Origin: Deinococcus actinosclerus
GTDB lineage: Bacteria; Deinococcota; Deinococci; Deinococcales; Deinococcaceae
Length of the DNA: 64,000 nucleotides
Assembly: GCF_001507665.1 (NCBI RefSeq)
Contig: NZ_CP013910.1
Span: forward strand, 2,789,501 to 2,853,500
Direction of reading: 5' to 3'
Under the pieces are notes generated by a model. It was not told the origin of the DNA, did not search any database, and saw nothing but the letters and a program-made list of their open reading frames with translations. Numbering within the stretch: the first letter of the stretch is position 1; every line of letters starts with the position of its first letter. A program made the translations under genes and the position numbers. Below are positions 9,855 to 21,408 of this stretch, one piece after another.

Positions 9855-10889
9855 ATGCCCCGCATCCTCGTGGTGGATGACGACGCCGCCATCCTCAAGC
9901 TTGTCAGCGTGATCCTGTCCCGCGCCGGACACGAGGTGCGCACCAGCACTCACCCCGTCGAAGCCCTCGACCTGCTGAAAGTCTTCACGCCCGACCTCGT
10001 CATCAGCGACGTCGTCATGCCCTACATGACCGGCCTGGAATTCCTGGAGAAGATCCGCGCCAACGACCAGCTCGCCGGCCTCCCCTTCATGCTGCTCTCC
10101 AGTCACGCCGAACGGGGCGACGTGCGGCGCGGCATGAACCTTGGCGCGGACGACTACCTGCCCAAACCCTTCACCCCGCAGGACCTCACCGGCGCCATCG
10201 ACGCCCGGCTGCGCCGCGCCGGCCTGAGCCAGCAGAACGAGAACCAGATGCAGGCCAAGGGCCTCGGCACCGCGCAGGTCATCTGGAAAGGCAGCCCCGT
10301 CACCTGGGTCAGCCGCAAGGCGCTCGAACTGTTCTTCTACCTGCTGGAACACAAGGAAGTCACCAGCTGGGAAGCCGCCGAGGCCCTGTGGCCCGAAAAG
10401 GACGAGGCGCGCGCCAGCAGCCTCTTCCACACCACCCTGCACCGCCTGCGCCGCAGCCTGAGCAACGAATCGGTCGTCAGCACCAACCGCCGCTACGCCC
10501 TGGCCAGCGACCTGAACCCCGAATACGACGTGCAGCGCTTCGAACTGCTCGCCGCGCAGGCCGAACAGGGCAGCCTGGGCCTCGAGGAACTCCGCGAACT
10601 CGTCGCGCAGTACGGCCACTACCTCCCCGGCACCGACAGCCCCTGGGCCGACGACGTCCGCGCCCGCCTCGAACAGAAGCAGCTCACGCTCCTCGGCATC
10701 GCCGCCCGCGCCGCCACCGCCGCCGGACGCGACCGCGACGCCGCCCAGTTCCACCAGCGCGCGCTGGCCATCGACCCCATGAGCGAACACGACTGGCAGG
10801 GCCTCGCCAAGGCGCTCGACACCATCGGCGACCCCCGCGCCCGCCTCGCCGCCCAACGCGAGGCGTGGTGGGCCGTCGACCTCGACTGA
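9855..10889 (+). CDS. Response regulator with winged-helix and BTAD-like output (SARP-like)
   Basis: 344 residues. The receiver domain (1-120) has VVDDD, the phospho-accepting Asp in LVISDVVMPYMTG, and Lys in YLPKPFTPQD. It is followed by a winged helix (about 140-215: SRKALELFFYLLEHKEVTSW, FHTTLHRLRRSL) and a helical region (230-344) that resembles a bacterial transcriptional activation domain with TPR-like helices. This receiver plus SARP-type arrangement is seen in Deinococcus. The ATG has TAGACT (9843-9848) 6 bases upstream. No kinase lies adjacent. Confidence 0.85.
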   Translation: MPRILVVDDDAAILKLVSVILSRAGHEVRTSTHPVEALDLLKVFTPDLVISDVVMPYMTGLEFLEKIRANDQLAGLPFMLLSSHAERGDVRRGMNLGADDYLPKPFTPQDLTGAIDARLRRAGLSQQNENQMQAKGLGTAQVIWKGSPVTWVSRKALELFFYLLEHKEVTSWEAAEALWPEKDEARASSLFHTTLHRLRRSLSNESVVSTNRRYALASDLNPEYDVQRFELLAAQAEQGSLGLEELRELVAQYGHYLPGTDSPWADDVRARLEQKQLTLLGIAARAATAAGRDRDAAQFHQRALAIDPMSEHDWQGLAKALDTIGDPRARLAAQREAWWAVDLD

Positions 10890-10902
10890 CACAGAAAAAC
10901 AG

Positions 10903-10937
10903 CAGGCCCGGCACACCCGTGACCGGGCCTGTTTTTT
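10903..10937 (+). terminator. Intrinsic terminator after SARP-like regulator
   Basis: CAGGCCCGG (10903-10911) pairs with CCGGGCCTG (10923-10931) and is followed by six T residues. This is a classical rho-independent terminator. Confidence 0.88.
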
Positions 10938-11031
10938 CTCATTTGGCACGATAGGTAGGCCGGTCGGCGTGCGCCCGGGCCGGCTGTTTCGCGGTGTGCC
11001 CGGTCTGGGTGGGCGCGCTAGACTTTGCGTT

Positions 11032-13704
<2,673 letters not shown>

Positions 13705-13716
13705 ACTGACGGCAGA

Positions 13717-13755
13717 ATTCAGAGGTATCGAAGGGCTTGCTCGATACCTCTGAAT
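13717..13755. repeat. Perfect inverted repeat downstream of alaS
   Basis: ATTCAGAGGTATCGA (13717-13731) and TCGATACCTCTGAAT (13741-13755) form a perfect 15-bp stem with a 9-base loop. It is AT-richer than the surroundings and lies 13 bases after the alaS stop. It may end alaS transcription or be part of a repeat element that continues to 13845. Confidence 0.7.
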
Positions 13756-13780
13756 CGAGCAGAGCGAGGACCTGAACAGG

Positions 13781-13845
13781 ACAGCGGTTGGAAGTGGAGT
13801 GGAGGGGCGTGCCCTTGGCCCCCCAATGGAACTGGAAACCGCTGT
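13781..13845. repeat. Second inverted repeat in the alaS-DUF4132 gap
   Basis: ACAGCGGTT (13781-13789) is repeated inverted as AACCGCTGT (13837-13845), with further partly matching sequence inside (GGAAGTGG / CCAATGGAACTGG and a GGGGCGTGCCCTTGGCCCC stem). It looks like a short structured non-coding repeat. Confidence 0.5.
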
Positions 13846-13860
13846 GAACAGCACAACAGC

Positions 13861-13889
13861 AGAGGCGGGAGCGTGATGCTCCCGCCTCT
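13861..13889 (-). terminator. Terminator hairpin of the DUF4132 gene
   Basis: AGAGGCGGGAGC (13861-13872) and GCTCCCGCCTCT (13878-13889) form a perfect 12-bp stem with loop GTGAT, 11 bases beyond the stop of the minus-strand giant gene. No T tract is seen. Confidence 0.6.
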
Positions 13890-13900
13890 TCCCTGTCGGG

Positions 13901-16900
13901 TTACCTGAGCTGTTCGAGGATGGTGGGGTCCTGAATCTCGCGGTCCTGGGCGAGCAGAAGGGCCTTGCTGATCACTTCGGCGGTGCGGGGGTCGGGGTCG
14001 GCGAAGGGCAGGAAAATCCGGCCCTGATGCCCGTTGTGGACGGGGATGATGCACAGGTACCCGCCGGGCTGGCGGTGGACGGTGCCGCTGCCGAGGTGCA
14101 GGGTGTAGCGGGCGTGGTGGCCCTCAATGAGGGCGTGATCGTTCTGGATGCGGACGTTGCCCAGTTTCAGCAGGCGCAGGGTTTCGCGCAGCAGGGCGGC
14201 GCGCATCTCGGTGGTGCTCTGGGTGGCTTCGGGGTCGACGCCGCCGACGTGGGCGACGGAGACGATCAGGTCGAGGTCGCGCAGCGTCTCGCTCAGGAGG
14301 CGGGGAGGGACCTCGCTCAGGAGCATAGGTTCGGTGGCGTCGCGGCGGATGAAGTACGCGGCGTTGACCGGGGTCCCCTCGACCTCGTTGGGTGTGCCGT
14401 AACCGACGCTGGTGTCGAGCCAGACGTTGATGCCCTCGGCGTGCCAGGTCTTGCGGACGCCTTCCTCGGGGACGGTGATCCAGCCGCGCGTTTTCAGGAG
14501 GGCGGCGGCCTTGCCGGGCTGGACGTGCTGGTCGGCGTAACGGGTGACGCGCCGGGCGTCCCGCTCAGGCGCAGTGAGGGGGTAGTACTCGCGGAACACC
14601 TGCTTGAAGGGCTGCGTGAGCTGGCGGTCCATGACCTGCGCCTGGAAGGCGGGCCAGTGGCCGCTGCCAAACAGGTCGTGCGGGTGCGCGAGGCGCAGCG
14701 CGTGGTCGCCTATGGGGTGCGGCCCGCCGGGCGTGTCGAGGGTGTCGCCGGTCCACCAGCCGAGGTGCGTCTCGTTCAGCACCCACACGAGGCTGCGCAG
14801 CATGGGGGCGATGACGGGGTGCGCGGCGAGGTCCGTGAGTTCCTGCGGCTGGAGGTGGTCGCCGCGGATCATGGTCTCCTCCAGCGCGGCGCGCATGCGC
14901 TTTCTCGTGGCGCCCAGTTCCTTCGCGGCGGCCTGGATGGCCTGCACGTCCGGGCGTTTCTTCAGGGCGGGCGGCAGGGCCTTGAGGACCCGGTCGCCGC
15001 GCGTGACGGTCAGGCTGGCCTCGCCGTCCGGGCTGAGGTGAATGCCCACGCGGAGGTCACCCTCCGTCACGGTCTGCGTCCAGTCGGGGGCGGTGCGGGC
15101 CTCCATGGCCCACATCAGGCGCTGCGGGTCGGCGTACCCGGCGCTGCGGGCGAGGTTGAGCAGACCGATGTCCGCCGCGCGGCGTTCACTGGCCTGCCGC
15201 TGCGCGCCGAACTGCCGCGCGCCGATGCGGAAGTCGCTGATCAGGCGGTACCGGCCTTCCAGTTCCCGCGCGGCCTTCCCCTTCGCGCGGGCGAGGGGCA
15301 GCAGGCCCAGGGCGCGCACGGCGTCCTGATTGCGTTTCTCGGTGATGCGGGTGGTCAGGTCGTCTTCCTTCAGTTCGCCCAGGATGGCGCGGGCGTACGT
15401 CTCGGCGCGTTTGTGTCCGCCGCTGCTGCTGGCGTACTTGGCGGCGTCCAGCAGCGCGCTGAACCTCGCCCCGCCGAGTGCCTTGAAGGTCTGGCGGAAC
15501 CACGCGACGTCCACGGCGCCCTCGGTCAGGTCGGCGGGGCTCAGGGGGGTACGCTCGCCGATCTCGGCCTCCCAGGCGTCACGGACCTCCTGCGGGACGC
15601 TCCAGTTGCTGTCGCGGGTGTGGGCGTGCAGCCAGTACACGCCGTCCTTCAGGCCGCGCCAGTCCAGCGCATCCGCGACCAGGGGCGCCCACTGCGGGGC
15701 GAACATGGCGAGGTCCAGCAGGCGCGCGTCCGGAATGCCCAGCGCGGCAGCCTGCGCGCGGAAGGTCTCGGGCGTGTCGGTGGGGAGGGGGAACGCCACG
15801 CGGATCAGGTGGCTGAAGGTCACGTCACGGCTCTCGTTGCGGCCCTGGTAGCCACGCTTGAGGGGATTCTTCCCCAGGCCCGCCAGCAGCCGCAGGGCCA
15901 GGGCCGCGCCGTGGATGCTGCGCAGCGCCAGGGCGGGTGCGGTGGCGGGCGTTTCCAGGTCACCGCGGGCCAGTTCGATCTCCAGCACACGGTCGCGGAC
16001 GCGGTTCACGGCGGCCTCCCAGTCGGGGTGGGTGGGCCACTCGGGTTTCAGGGTGCGGCGGGTGTAGGTGCCCAGGTCGTCGAAATCGTGCCCGTAGTAG
16101 TGCCGGCCGCGTTCCGGGCGCGGGCCGATCAGCGTGTCCAGCAGGTCGTCGGTGGTGGCCCAGCCCTGCGCGTGGGCGTGCAGCAGCAGCGCGGTGTTCA
16201 CGCGCTGGCGGGGCAGGTTCGGGTAGCCCGCGCCCCGGTGCAGGTGCAGCGCCCAGAAGCGCCGCTGCTGGTCCGGCGTCCAGGTGCGCCAGTCACCGCG
16301 CGGCGTGATCGGGTTCAGCAGGTCGCGGGGGTCCTCCTGCCACCAAGAGCGCAGCGGGTCGGTCTGCATCTGCACGTCCCGCGGCAGGTAGACAAGCGCG
16401 GTCTCCCAGGCGTCCAGGGCGAGGTCGGTGTCCAGGGGCGTGGCGTGCGCCCCGTACAGGGCGTCCACGATCACGCGCGCCAGGTCCGGGTGTTCCAGCC
16501 GCAGGGTGACCAGCGGTCCCAGCGTGCGGTGCAGGGTGCGGCGCAGCAGGTCCTGCCGCGTCTCGGCGGCGGTGCGGGCGGCCTGATGCTCGGCGAGGTC
16601 GTCCTCGTCGGCGTCCGCGAGTAGGTCTTCCAGGCCGTCCTGATCGAGGCCCAGCAGGTCCAGAACGGCGTCGTCCAGCGCGGCGGCGTCGGACGCGGCG
16701 GTCTGCGCGCCGTTGCCGTCCAGTTCGTCCTGAAGTTCCGTGTCGGTGGTCGCGGTGCGGTTCACGAAGTGGCTGAGCGCCCAGTGCAGCCGGGTCAGGT
16801 CACCGTCCTGCGCGTCCGGGCGGCCCTGCCACCAGCCGGTCCAGAGGTCCCACAGCGGCATGGGCTGTCCGTCCCTGCCCGGGCGGAGTTGCCAGGGGCG

Positions 16901-18847
16901 CACGTTGCCGAGCAGTTGCGTCTCCTGGCCGTCCCAGCCGGGGCCGGTCAGCGGGGTCTCGCGGTGGGCGACGAGCAGGGCGTCCAGGTCGCGCAGCAGG
17001 GCCGCGCCGCGCGTCACGTCCGCGGGGTAGTCGCGTTCGCGGGGCTGCGGGGCCTGCGGCCGGGTCAGGCGCGTGGGGTCGAACAGGCCCAGGCCATCGG
17101 CCAGGGTCAGCTGCGTGTCCGGTTCGGTCAGGCGGGCCAGCAGGGTCGCCTCGGTGACGTTCTTCGCGTTGAAATCGGCGGGCGGGGTGCCCCCGGTCTC
17201 GATCAGGAGCTGCAGGCCCGCCTGCCGCTGATCGGTGTTGGGGCCGCTCAGCAGGGCGGCGGCGCTGCGCTGCGCCTGCGCGGGGTCGCCCGCGAGCAGG
17301 CGGATCAGGCCGCGGCGCAGGTCGGCACTCTTGCGCCTGAGCAGGCCGTGCACCACCTCGACCTCGGTGGGGTCGGGGTTCAGCTGGCCGAGGGTCAGGA
17401 CCTCCACAGCGGTCTGCGACACGCTGCTGTTGCGGTCCTGAAGCAGTTGCACGATCAGGGCGCGGACCTGCGGACTGACCGGCTCGTCCGGGGCGGTCAC
17501 GGCACTCTTCAGGCGTCCAAGCAGGTAGGTCTTCCCGGAGCTGCTGAGGTGCTGGAGGTGCGGCTGCATGCGCGTCAGGGTTCGCCAGTCCAGCAGGGCG
17601 GGCAGGGCGTCGAGTGCGTCGGCGCGGGCGGGCACGTGGCCCAGCCAGGGGAACAGCAGCGGGTCGTGCCGGGCGCTGTCCGGGAGGCGCAGGGCGTACG
17701 CCTCGAACTGCTCGAAGGTGTACGGGAACGAGCCGATGCCCCAGCGGTTCACGGCATTGCCCGCCAGCGCGGCCACGCGCAGGTCGGCGTCGGTCAGCAG
17801 GGCGCGGCGGTCGTCGTCGGTCAGCAGCTCGGCGGCCGTCAGGAACTGCGCGGCGGCCATGCGGCGGGCCGGGTCAGTGTCCGTCAGGACCGTGCGGGCC
17901 AGTTCGGCGGCCTGCACGGCGTCTCGCATGCCCAGCGTGAACAGCGCGAGGTACGCGTCCACCCCCTCGCCGCCCTGCACGGCCTCCCGCGCGGCCTGCG
18001 GGTCGTCCAGGAAGGTCAGCGCGCGGGTGAGGTGCGCCCGGACGACCTTCAGGTCGGTCACGTCGTAGTTCAGGCCAAACCACACGCACGCGGCGCGCAG
18101 GGTGGCGGCGAAGCGCAGCAGGTCCTCCCCCAGGATCAGGCGCAGCGTGCGGGTGAAGGCGTCCACGCTGGCCTCGTCCACCGTTTCGAGGATCACCTGC
18201 CGCAGGCCCTCCTGCCGCTGCGCGGCGAGCAGCAGGCCCTCGGCGAGCGTCCAGGCGTCCCCTCTGGTGCTGCTCAGCAGGGCCAGCGGCACGTGGCGGC
18301 CCATGCGGGCGACCGGGTGCTGCGTGCCCGCCGTGTCGCGCAGGATCTGGTAGACCTCCTCGTCCCCGTCGCTGATCGCCTGCCCGAGCAGCAGGCCCAG
18401 ACCCTGGGATTCCCAGGGGTTCAGCAGGCCCGCGTGCACCGCGAACCACGAGGCGGGCTGCGGGTAGTCGCGGGTGGTGTGCCACGCCTGCCACAGCCAG
18501 TGGGTGGCGTGCGCGGCGGCCAGCCGGTGTCCGGGGGCGCGGAAGGCGCGGCGGGCGTAGCCCAGCGGGTACGGGTGGCGGGTCAGCAGGGCATCCAGCG
18601 TGCGGGCGGCCAAGGCGGGAAACTGCGGGAAGAACGCGGCGGCCAGGGCGTCGCGTTCGGCCGGGGTGCTGGCGTGCAGGGCGTCCGTCAGTTCGTCCTG
18701 AAGGCGCTGGCGTTCCTGGTGGTCGCGGCCGCCCTTCACGTGCGCCCCGATCAGGGTGGGCCACGGCGCGGGCAGGGCTGCCACGCGCGCGTCGAAGCCG
18801 GGTGTCCAGGGCTGCTGGAAGGTCCGCAGGTGGTCCTGAATATCCAT
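13901..18847 (-). CDS. Giant HEAT-repeat/DUF4132 (MolR-like) protein, 1648 aa
   Basis: 1648 residues without signal peptide or membrane helices. The first ~620 residues are helical and HEAT-like (for example TEVEVVHGLLRRKSADLRRGL). An acidic low-complexity patch (LLADADEDDLAEHQ) lies near 740. Residues near 1310-1370 carry the DUF4132 signature, an R-R-A-LEETMIRGDHL block followed by HPVIAPMLRSLVW and LGWWTGDTL. The C-terminus continues with a conserved-looking region to LEQLR. DUF4132 proteins (E. coli YehI/MolR group) have no firmly known activity. The start ATG 18845-18847 lies 2 bases after the stop of the small upstream gene, so the two are cotranscribed and probably coupled. Confidence 0.85.
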   Translation of the reverse strand: MDIQDHLRTFQQPWTPGFDARVAALPAPWPTLIGAHVKGGRDHQERQRLQDELTDALHASTPAERDALAAAFFPQFPALAARTLDALLTRHPYPLGYARRAFRAPGHRLAAAHATHWLWQAWHTTRDYPQPASWFAVHAGLLNPWESQGLGLLLGQAISDGDEEVYQILRDTAGTQHPVARMGRHVPLALLSSTRGDAWTLAEGLLLAAQRQEGLRQVILETVDEASVDAFTRTLRLILGEDLLRFAATLRAACVWFGLNYDVTDLKVVRAHLTRALTFLDDPQAAREAVQGGEGVDAYLALFTLGMRDAVQAAELARTVLTDTDPARRMAAAQFLTAAELLTDDDRRALLTDADLRVAALAGNAVNRWGIGSFPYTFEQFEAYALRLPDSARHDPLLFPWLGHVPARADALDALPALLDWRTLTRMQPHLQHLSSSGKTYLLGRLKSAVTAPDEPVSPQVRALIVQLLQDRNSSVSQTAVEVLTLGQLNPDPTEVEVVHGLLRRKSADLRRGLIRLLAGDPAQAQRSAAALLSGPNTDQRQAGLQLLIETGGTPPADFNAKNVTEATLLARLTEPDTQLTLADGLGLFDPTRLTRPQAPQPRERDYPADVTRGAALLRDLDALLVAHRETPLTGPGWDGQETQLLGNVRPWQLRPGRDGQPMPLWDLWTGWWQGRPDAQDGDLTRLHWALSHFVNRTATTDTELQDELDGNGAQTAASDAAALDDAVLDLLGLDQDGLEDLLADADEDDLAEHQAARTAAETRQDLLRRTLHRTLGPLVTLRLEHPDLARVIVDALYGAHATPLDTDLALDAWETALVYLPRDVQMQTDPLRSWWQEDPRDLLNPITPRGDWRTWTPDQQRRFWALHLHRGAGYPNLPRQRVNTALLLHAHAQGWATTDDLLDTLIGPRPERGRHYYGHDFDDLGTYTRRTLKPEWPTHPDWEAAVNRVRDRVLEIELARGDLETPATAPALALRSIHGAALALRLLAGLGKNPLKRGYQGRNESRDVTFSHLIRVAFPLPTDTPETFRAQAAALGIPDARLLDLAMFAPQWAPLVADALDWRGLKDGVYWLHAHTRDSNWSVPQEVRDAWEAEIGERTPLSPADLTEGAVDVAWFRQTFKALGGARFSALLDAAKYASSSGGHKRAETYARAILGELKEDDLTTRITEKRNQDAVRALGLLPLARAKGKAARELEGRYRLISDFRIGARQFGAQRQASERRAADIGLLNLARSAGYADPQRLMWAMEARTAPDWTQTVTEGDLRVGIHLSPDGEASLTVTRGDRVLKALPPALKKRPDVQAIQAAAKELGATRKRMRAALEETMIRGDHLQPQELTDLAAHPVIAPMLRSLVWVLNETHLGWWTGDTLDTPGGPHPIGDHALRLAHPHDLFGSGHWPAFQAQVMDRQLTQPFKQVFREYYPLTAPERDARRVTRYADQHVQPGKAAALLKTRGWITVPEEGVRKTWHAEGINVWLDTSVGYGTPNEVEGTPVNAAYFIRRDATEPMLLSEVPPRLLSETLRDLDLIVSVAHVGGVDPEATQSTTEMRAALLRETLRLLKLGNVRIQNDHALIEGHHARYTLHLGSGTVHRQPGGYLCIIPVHNGHQGRIFLPFADPDPRTAEVISKALLLAQDREIQDPTILEQLR

Positions 18848-18849
18848 GG

Positions 18850-19254
18850 TCAGCCGCCTGCCAGGGCGGTGAGGCGCAGCAGCAGCAGGGTGCTGTCCGG
18901 ACGCAGGGTGACGGGGGCCGAGAGGTCGGTCAGCTGCTCGTCGTTGAGGAACACGTAGTACAGCCCGTCGCGGAAGGCGGTCAGGGCGGTGCGGGTGGCC
19001 TCGTCCGGGGTGACGGTCGCGGCGCGGTCCTGCGGGCCGACGGCCACGCGGCCGGTCAGGGCGGCGTCCTCCAGTTCGCGTTCGGTCAGGACGCGCAGGA
19101 CGCCCACGCCTGATTGCCGCTCGTGGTACGCGGCGAGTTCGTGTTCGACCAGCGCGGTCAGCAGCTGTTCGAGGGTGTGGGTGTCGCCGGTCAGGGGGAT
19201 GGGGCGGCGTTCGAAGGGCGTGCGGCGGCCGAGGAGTTTCGTTTCGACGATCAT
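18850..19254 (-). CDS. Small ubiquitin-like (beta-grasp) protein ending in Gly-Gly, 134 aa
   Basis: The first 45 residues predict a beta-hairpin (MIVETKLLGRR...RRPIPL) and a helix (TLEQLLTALVEHELAAYHER). The last 36 residues align by eye with ubiquitin 42-76: YVFLNDEQLTD against LIFAGKQLED, and LRPDSTLLLLRL against IQKESTLHLVLRL. The chain ends LAGG. About 50 residues are inserted between helix and strand 3 compared with ubiquitin. The start ATG 19252-19254 has GGGAGGT upstream; the longer ORF would add a Pro-rich stretch. It is the first gene of the unit with the DUF4132 giant. The fold call is inference from pattern matching; no E1-like gene is nearby. Confidence 0.7.
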   Translation of the reverse strand: MIVETKLLGRRTPFERRPIPLTGDTHTLEQLLTALVEHELAAYHERQSGVGVLRVLTERELEDAALTGRVAVGPQDRAATVTPDEATRTALTAFRDGLYYVFLNDEQLTDLSAPVTLRPDSTLLLLRLTALAGG

Positions 19255-19313
19255 GCGGGGGTGACCTCCCGTGGAGTGGGGCGGGGGTGGGAATGGTGCT
19301 TTGTTCACCTTCG

Positions 19314-19342
19314 ACTCTACCCTGCCCGAGGCGTTATGTAAA
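19314..19342 (-). promoter_or_regulatory. Sigma70-type promoter of the ubiquitin-like/DUF4132 unit
   Basis: On the minus strand TTTACA (19342-19337), a 17-base spacer and TAGAGT (19319-19314) form a good promoter. It sits about 60 bases before the ATG, so this unit has a leader with a ribosome binding site, unlike most neighbours. Confidence 0.7.
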
Positions 19343-19446
19343 GGGCGTAATTAATCGGGTGGCTTTCACCCACTGTTCTCCCGGCGTGACACCCCTCCCC
19401 TACCCTGAAGGCGTCCCACAACCCAGCCCCCCCGGAGGTCACCCCC

Positions 19447-20490
19447 ATGCGCCCAGCCCGCACCCCCGCCCGCCACCTGACCGGCCTGCTGCTCCCGGCT
19501 CTGCTCGCCGCCTGCACGCAGCCCGCCGCGCCCACCCAGCCCACCACCCGAACCACCACACAGTCCCCCGCTGACCCCAACCTGCACGCGCAGGCGACCG
19601 GCAGCTGGGTCAGCGGCACGTACAGCAGCGCGTACGGCGCGCGCTTCTACCGCCTGTGGGTGCCCGCCGGGTACGCAGGCACGCCCCGCCCCCTGATGGT
19701 CATGCTGCACGGCTGCCTGCAGGACGGCTACGACTTCGCCGCCGGGACCCGCATGAACACCCTGGCCGACACGCGCGGCTTCCTCGTGCTGTACCCCGAA
19801 CAGGGCACGCTGTACAACAGCGCCGACTGCTGGAACTGGTACCTGCCCGGCAACCAGTACCGCGGCGCGGGCGAACCCGCCGTCATCGCCGGGATGATCG
19901 GCTGGGTGAAGAGCACCTACGCCGTGGACAGCGCCCGCGTGGCCGTCGCGGGCCTGTCCGCCGGGGCCGCCATGGCGAACATCATGGGCTGCACCTACCC
20001 CGACCTGATCCGCGGCGTCGCCAGCGTGGCGGGCGTCATGTACCAGGGGGCCACCACCGCTGCGGGCGGCGTGAACGCCATGTCGTACGGCAGCGTCTAC
20101 GACCCCAACGGGCGCGGCGCCACCTGCGCGGCCGAGATGGGAAAGAGCCGCCACGCCATGCCCACCCTGGTCTTCCAGGGCAGCGCCGACCCCACCGTGA
20201 ACCCCGTGAACGCCACGCAGACCCTCACCCAGTGGGCGCAGGCGAACGACCTCGCCGACGGCACCGACAACAACGATCCGGACGACACGCCCGACGCCAC
20301 CGTGAGCGGCACCGCCTGCCGCGCCTACACCCGCTTCGACTACCGCACGGCGGGCGGCACCACGCGGCTCCAGCGCTACTCGGTCACGGGGATGGGGCAC
20401 GCGTGGCCCGGCGGGAGCAGCGCCGGGACGTACACCGACCCCTGCGCGCCCGACGCCAGCACCCTCATCCTGAACTTCTTCGGCTTCTGA
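19447..20490 (+). CDS. Secreted lipoprotein esterase of the PHB depolymerase/feruloyl esterase family
   Basis: 347 residues. A lipoprotein signal peptide ends in the lipobox LLAAC (Cys 22), followed by a Thr/Pro-rich linker to about residue 50. The esterase domain has the oxyanion motif VMLHGCLQDG near 85, nucleophile elbow GLSAGAAMA near 178, the acid in FQGSADPTVNP, and the histidine in GMGHAWPGG near 320. These features place it with PHB depolymerase-like esterases. It would be anchored at the cell surface and act on polyesters or plant-wall esters. The ribosome binding site GGAGGT lies 7 bases before the ATG. Confidence 0.88.
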   Translation: MRPARTPARHLTGLLLPALLAACTQPAAPTQPTTRTTTQSPADPNLHAQATGSWVSGTYSSAYGARFYRLWVPAGYAGTPRPLMVMLHGCLQDGYDFAAGTRMNTLADTRGFLVLYPEQGTLYNSADCWNWYLPGNQYRGAGEPAVIAGMIGWVKSTYAVDSARVAVAGLSAGAAMANIMGCTYPDLIRGVASVAGVMYQGATTAAGGVNAMSYGSVYDPNGRGATCAAEMGKSRHAMPTLVFQGSADPTVNPVNATQTLTQWAQANDLADGTDNNDPDDTPDATVSGTACRAYTRFDYRTAGGTTRLQRYSVTGMGHAWPGGSSAGTYTDPCAPDASTLILNFFGF

Positions 20491-20526
20491 ACGACGTCAA
20501 CCGGACCGTGTGCTGAACTGTGCCCC

Positions 20527-21408
20527 ATGACCTCGCCCCTGCTGGTGTGCGGACACGCGAATGTCGAGACGGTGCTGCGTCTGGACGCTCCGGCGCTGGA
20601 CCCGGCGGGGAGCGTGATCCCGGACGGGCTGAGCCTGAACGTGAGCGGCGTAGGAGTGAATCTGGTGCGGGGGCTGCGCGCACTGGGCAGCCCGGTGCGG
20701 CTGCTGACACTGCTGGGCGACGACGTGGCCGGACGCGCGGTACGCGCCGAGCTGCGCGGGTGCGACCTGCGGGTGGTGCCTGTGCGGGCCACCGCACAGA
20801 CGCTGGCCGTGACCCGCGCGGACGGCACGCACGTCTTTCACTGGGATCCGAAGGCGCTACCGGACGCCCCGGCTCCGATCGAGGCCTTCCGGGCGGCGCT
20901 GCCCGGGTGCCGCGCGGCCCTGATGACGAACATCGGCTGGACACGCGACCTGCTGCCCCTGGCGCGCGCGGCGGGCGTGCCGGTCCTGACGGACGTGCAG
21001 GAGCTGCGCGCGCCGGATCACGCCTACGATCAGCCGTACCTGCGCGCCGCAGATGTGCTGCTGTTCAGCGCCGCGCGGCTGGATGATCCGGCGGCGGCCC
21101 TGCGGGCCGTGGGGGCGCGTGCCCGCGCGGACGTGATCGTGGCCGGGCTGGGCGCAGGCGGCGCGCTCCTCTGGACGCGCGAGACCGGCGAGGTGCGGCA
21201 CCAGCCGGCCTTCCCTGCCCGGGTGCGGCACGCGGGTGGCGCGGGGGACGCGCTGGCGGCGGCCTTCGCGCACTTCCTGTTCACGCGTGGCCGGCCGCCA
21301 CAGGAGGCGCTGCGGCTGGCGTGCGCCGCTGCCGCCCTGAAACTGCGCGGCGCGGGCAGCGGTGAGGGGCACGCGGCGGAGGCGGAAGTCTACGCGCGGC
21401 TGGCCTGA
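20527..21408 (+). CDS. PfkB family sugar kinase
   Basis: 293 residues. The N-terminal glycine-rich motif (GVGVNLVRGLRALGS near residue 42) and the C-terminal ATP-site signature with catalytic Asp, HAGGAGDALAAAFAHFL near 240, define the ribokinase/PfkB family. The substrate (ribose, fructose, adenosine or another sugar) is not resolvable. A TGAACT hexamer lies 7 bases before the ATG, a weak version of the leaderless -10. The 3' end overlaps the convergent merR gene by 19 bases. Confidence 0.85.
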   Translation: MTSPLLVCGHANVETVLRLDAPALDPAGSVIPDGLSLNVSGVGVNLVRGLRALGSPVRLLTLLGDDVAGRAVRAELRGCDLRVVPVRATAQTLAVTRADGTHVFHWDPKALPDAPAPIEAFRAALPGCRAALMTNIGWTRDLLPLARAAGVPVLTDVQELRAPDHAYDQPYLRAADVLLFSAARLDDPAAALRAVGARARADVIVAGLGAGGALLWTRETGEVRHQPAFPARVRHAGGAGDALAAAFAHFLFTRGRPPQEALRLACAAAALKLRGAGSGEGHAAEAEVYARLA

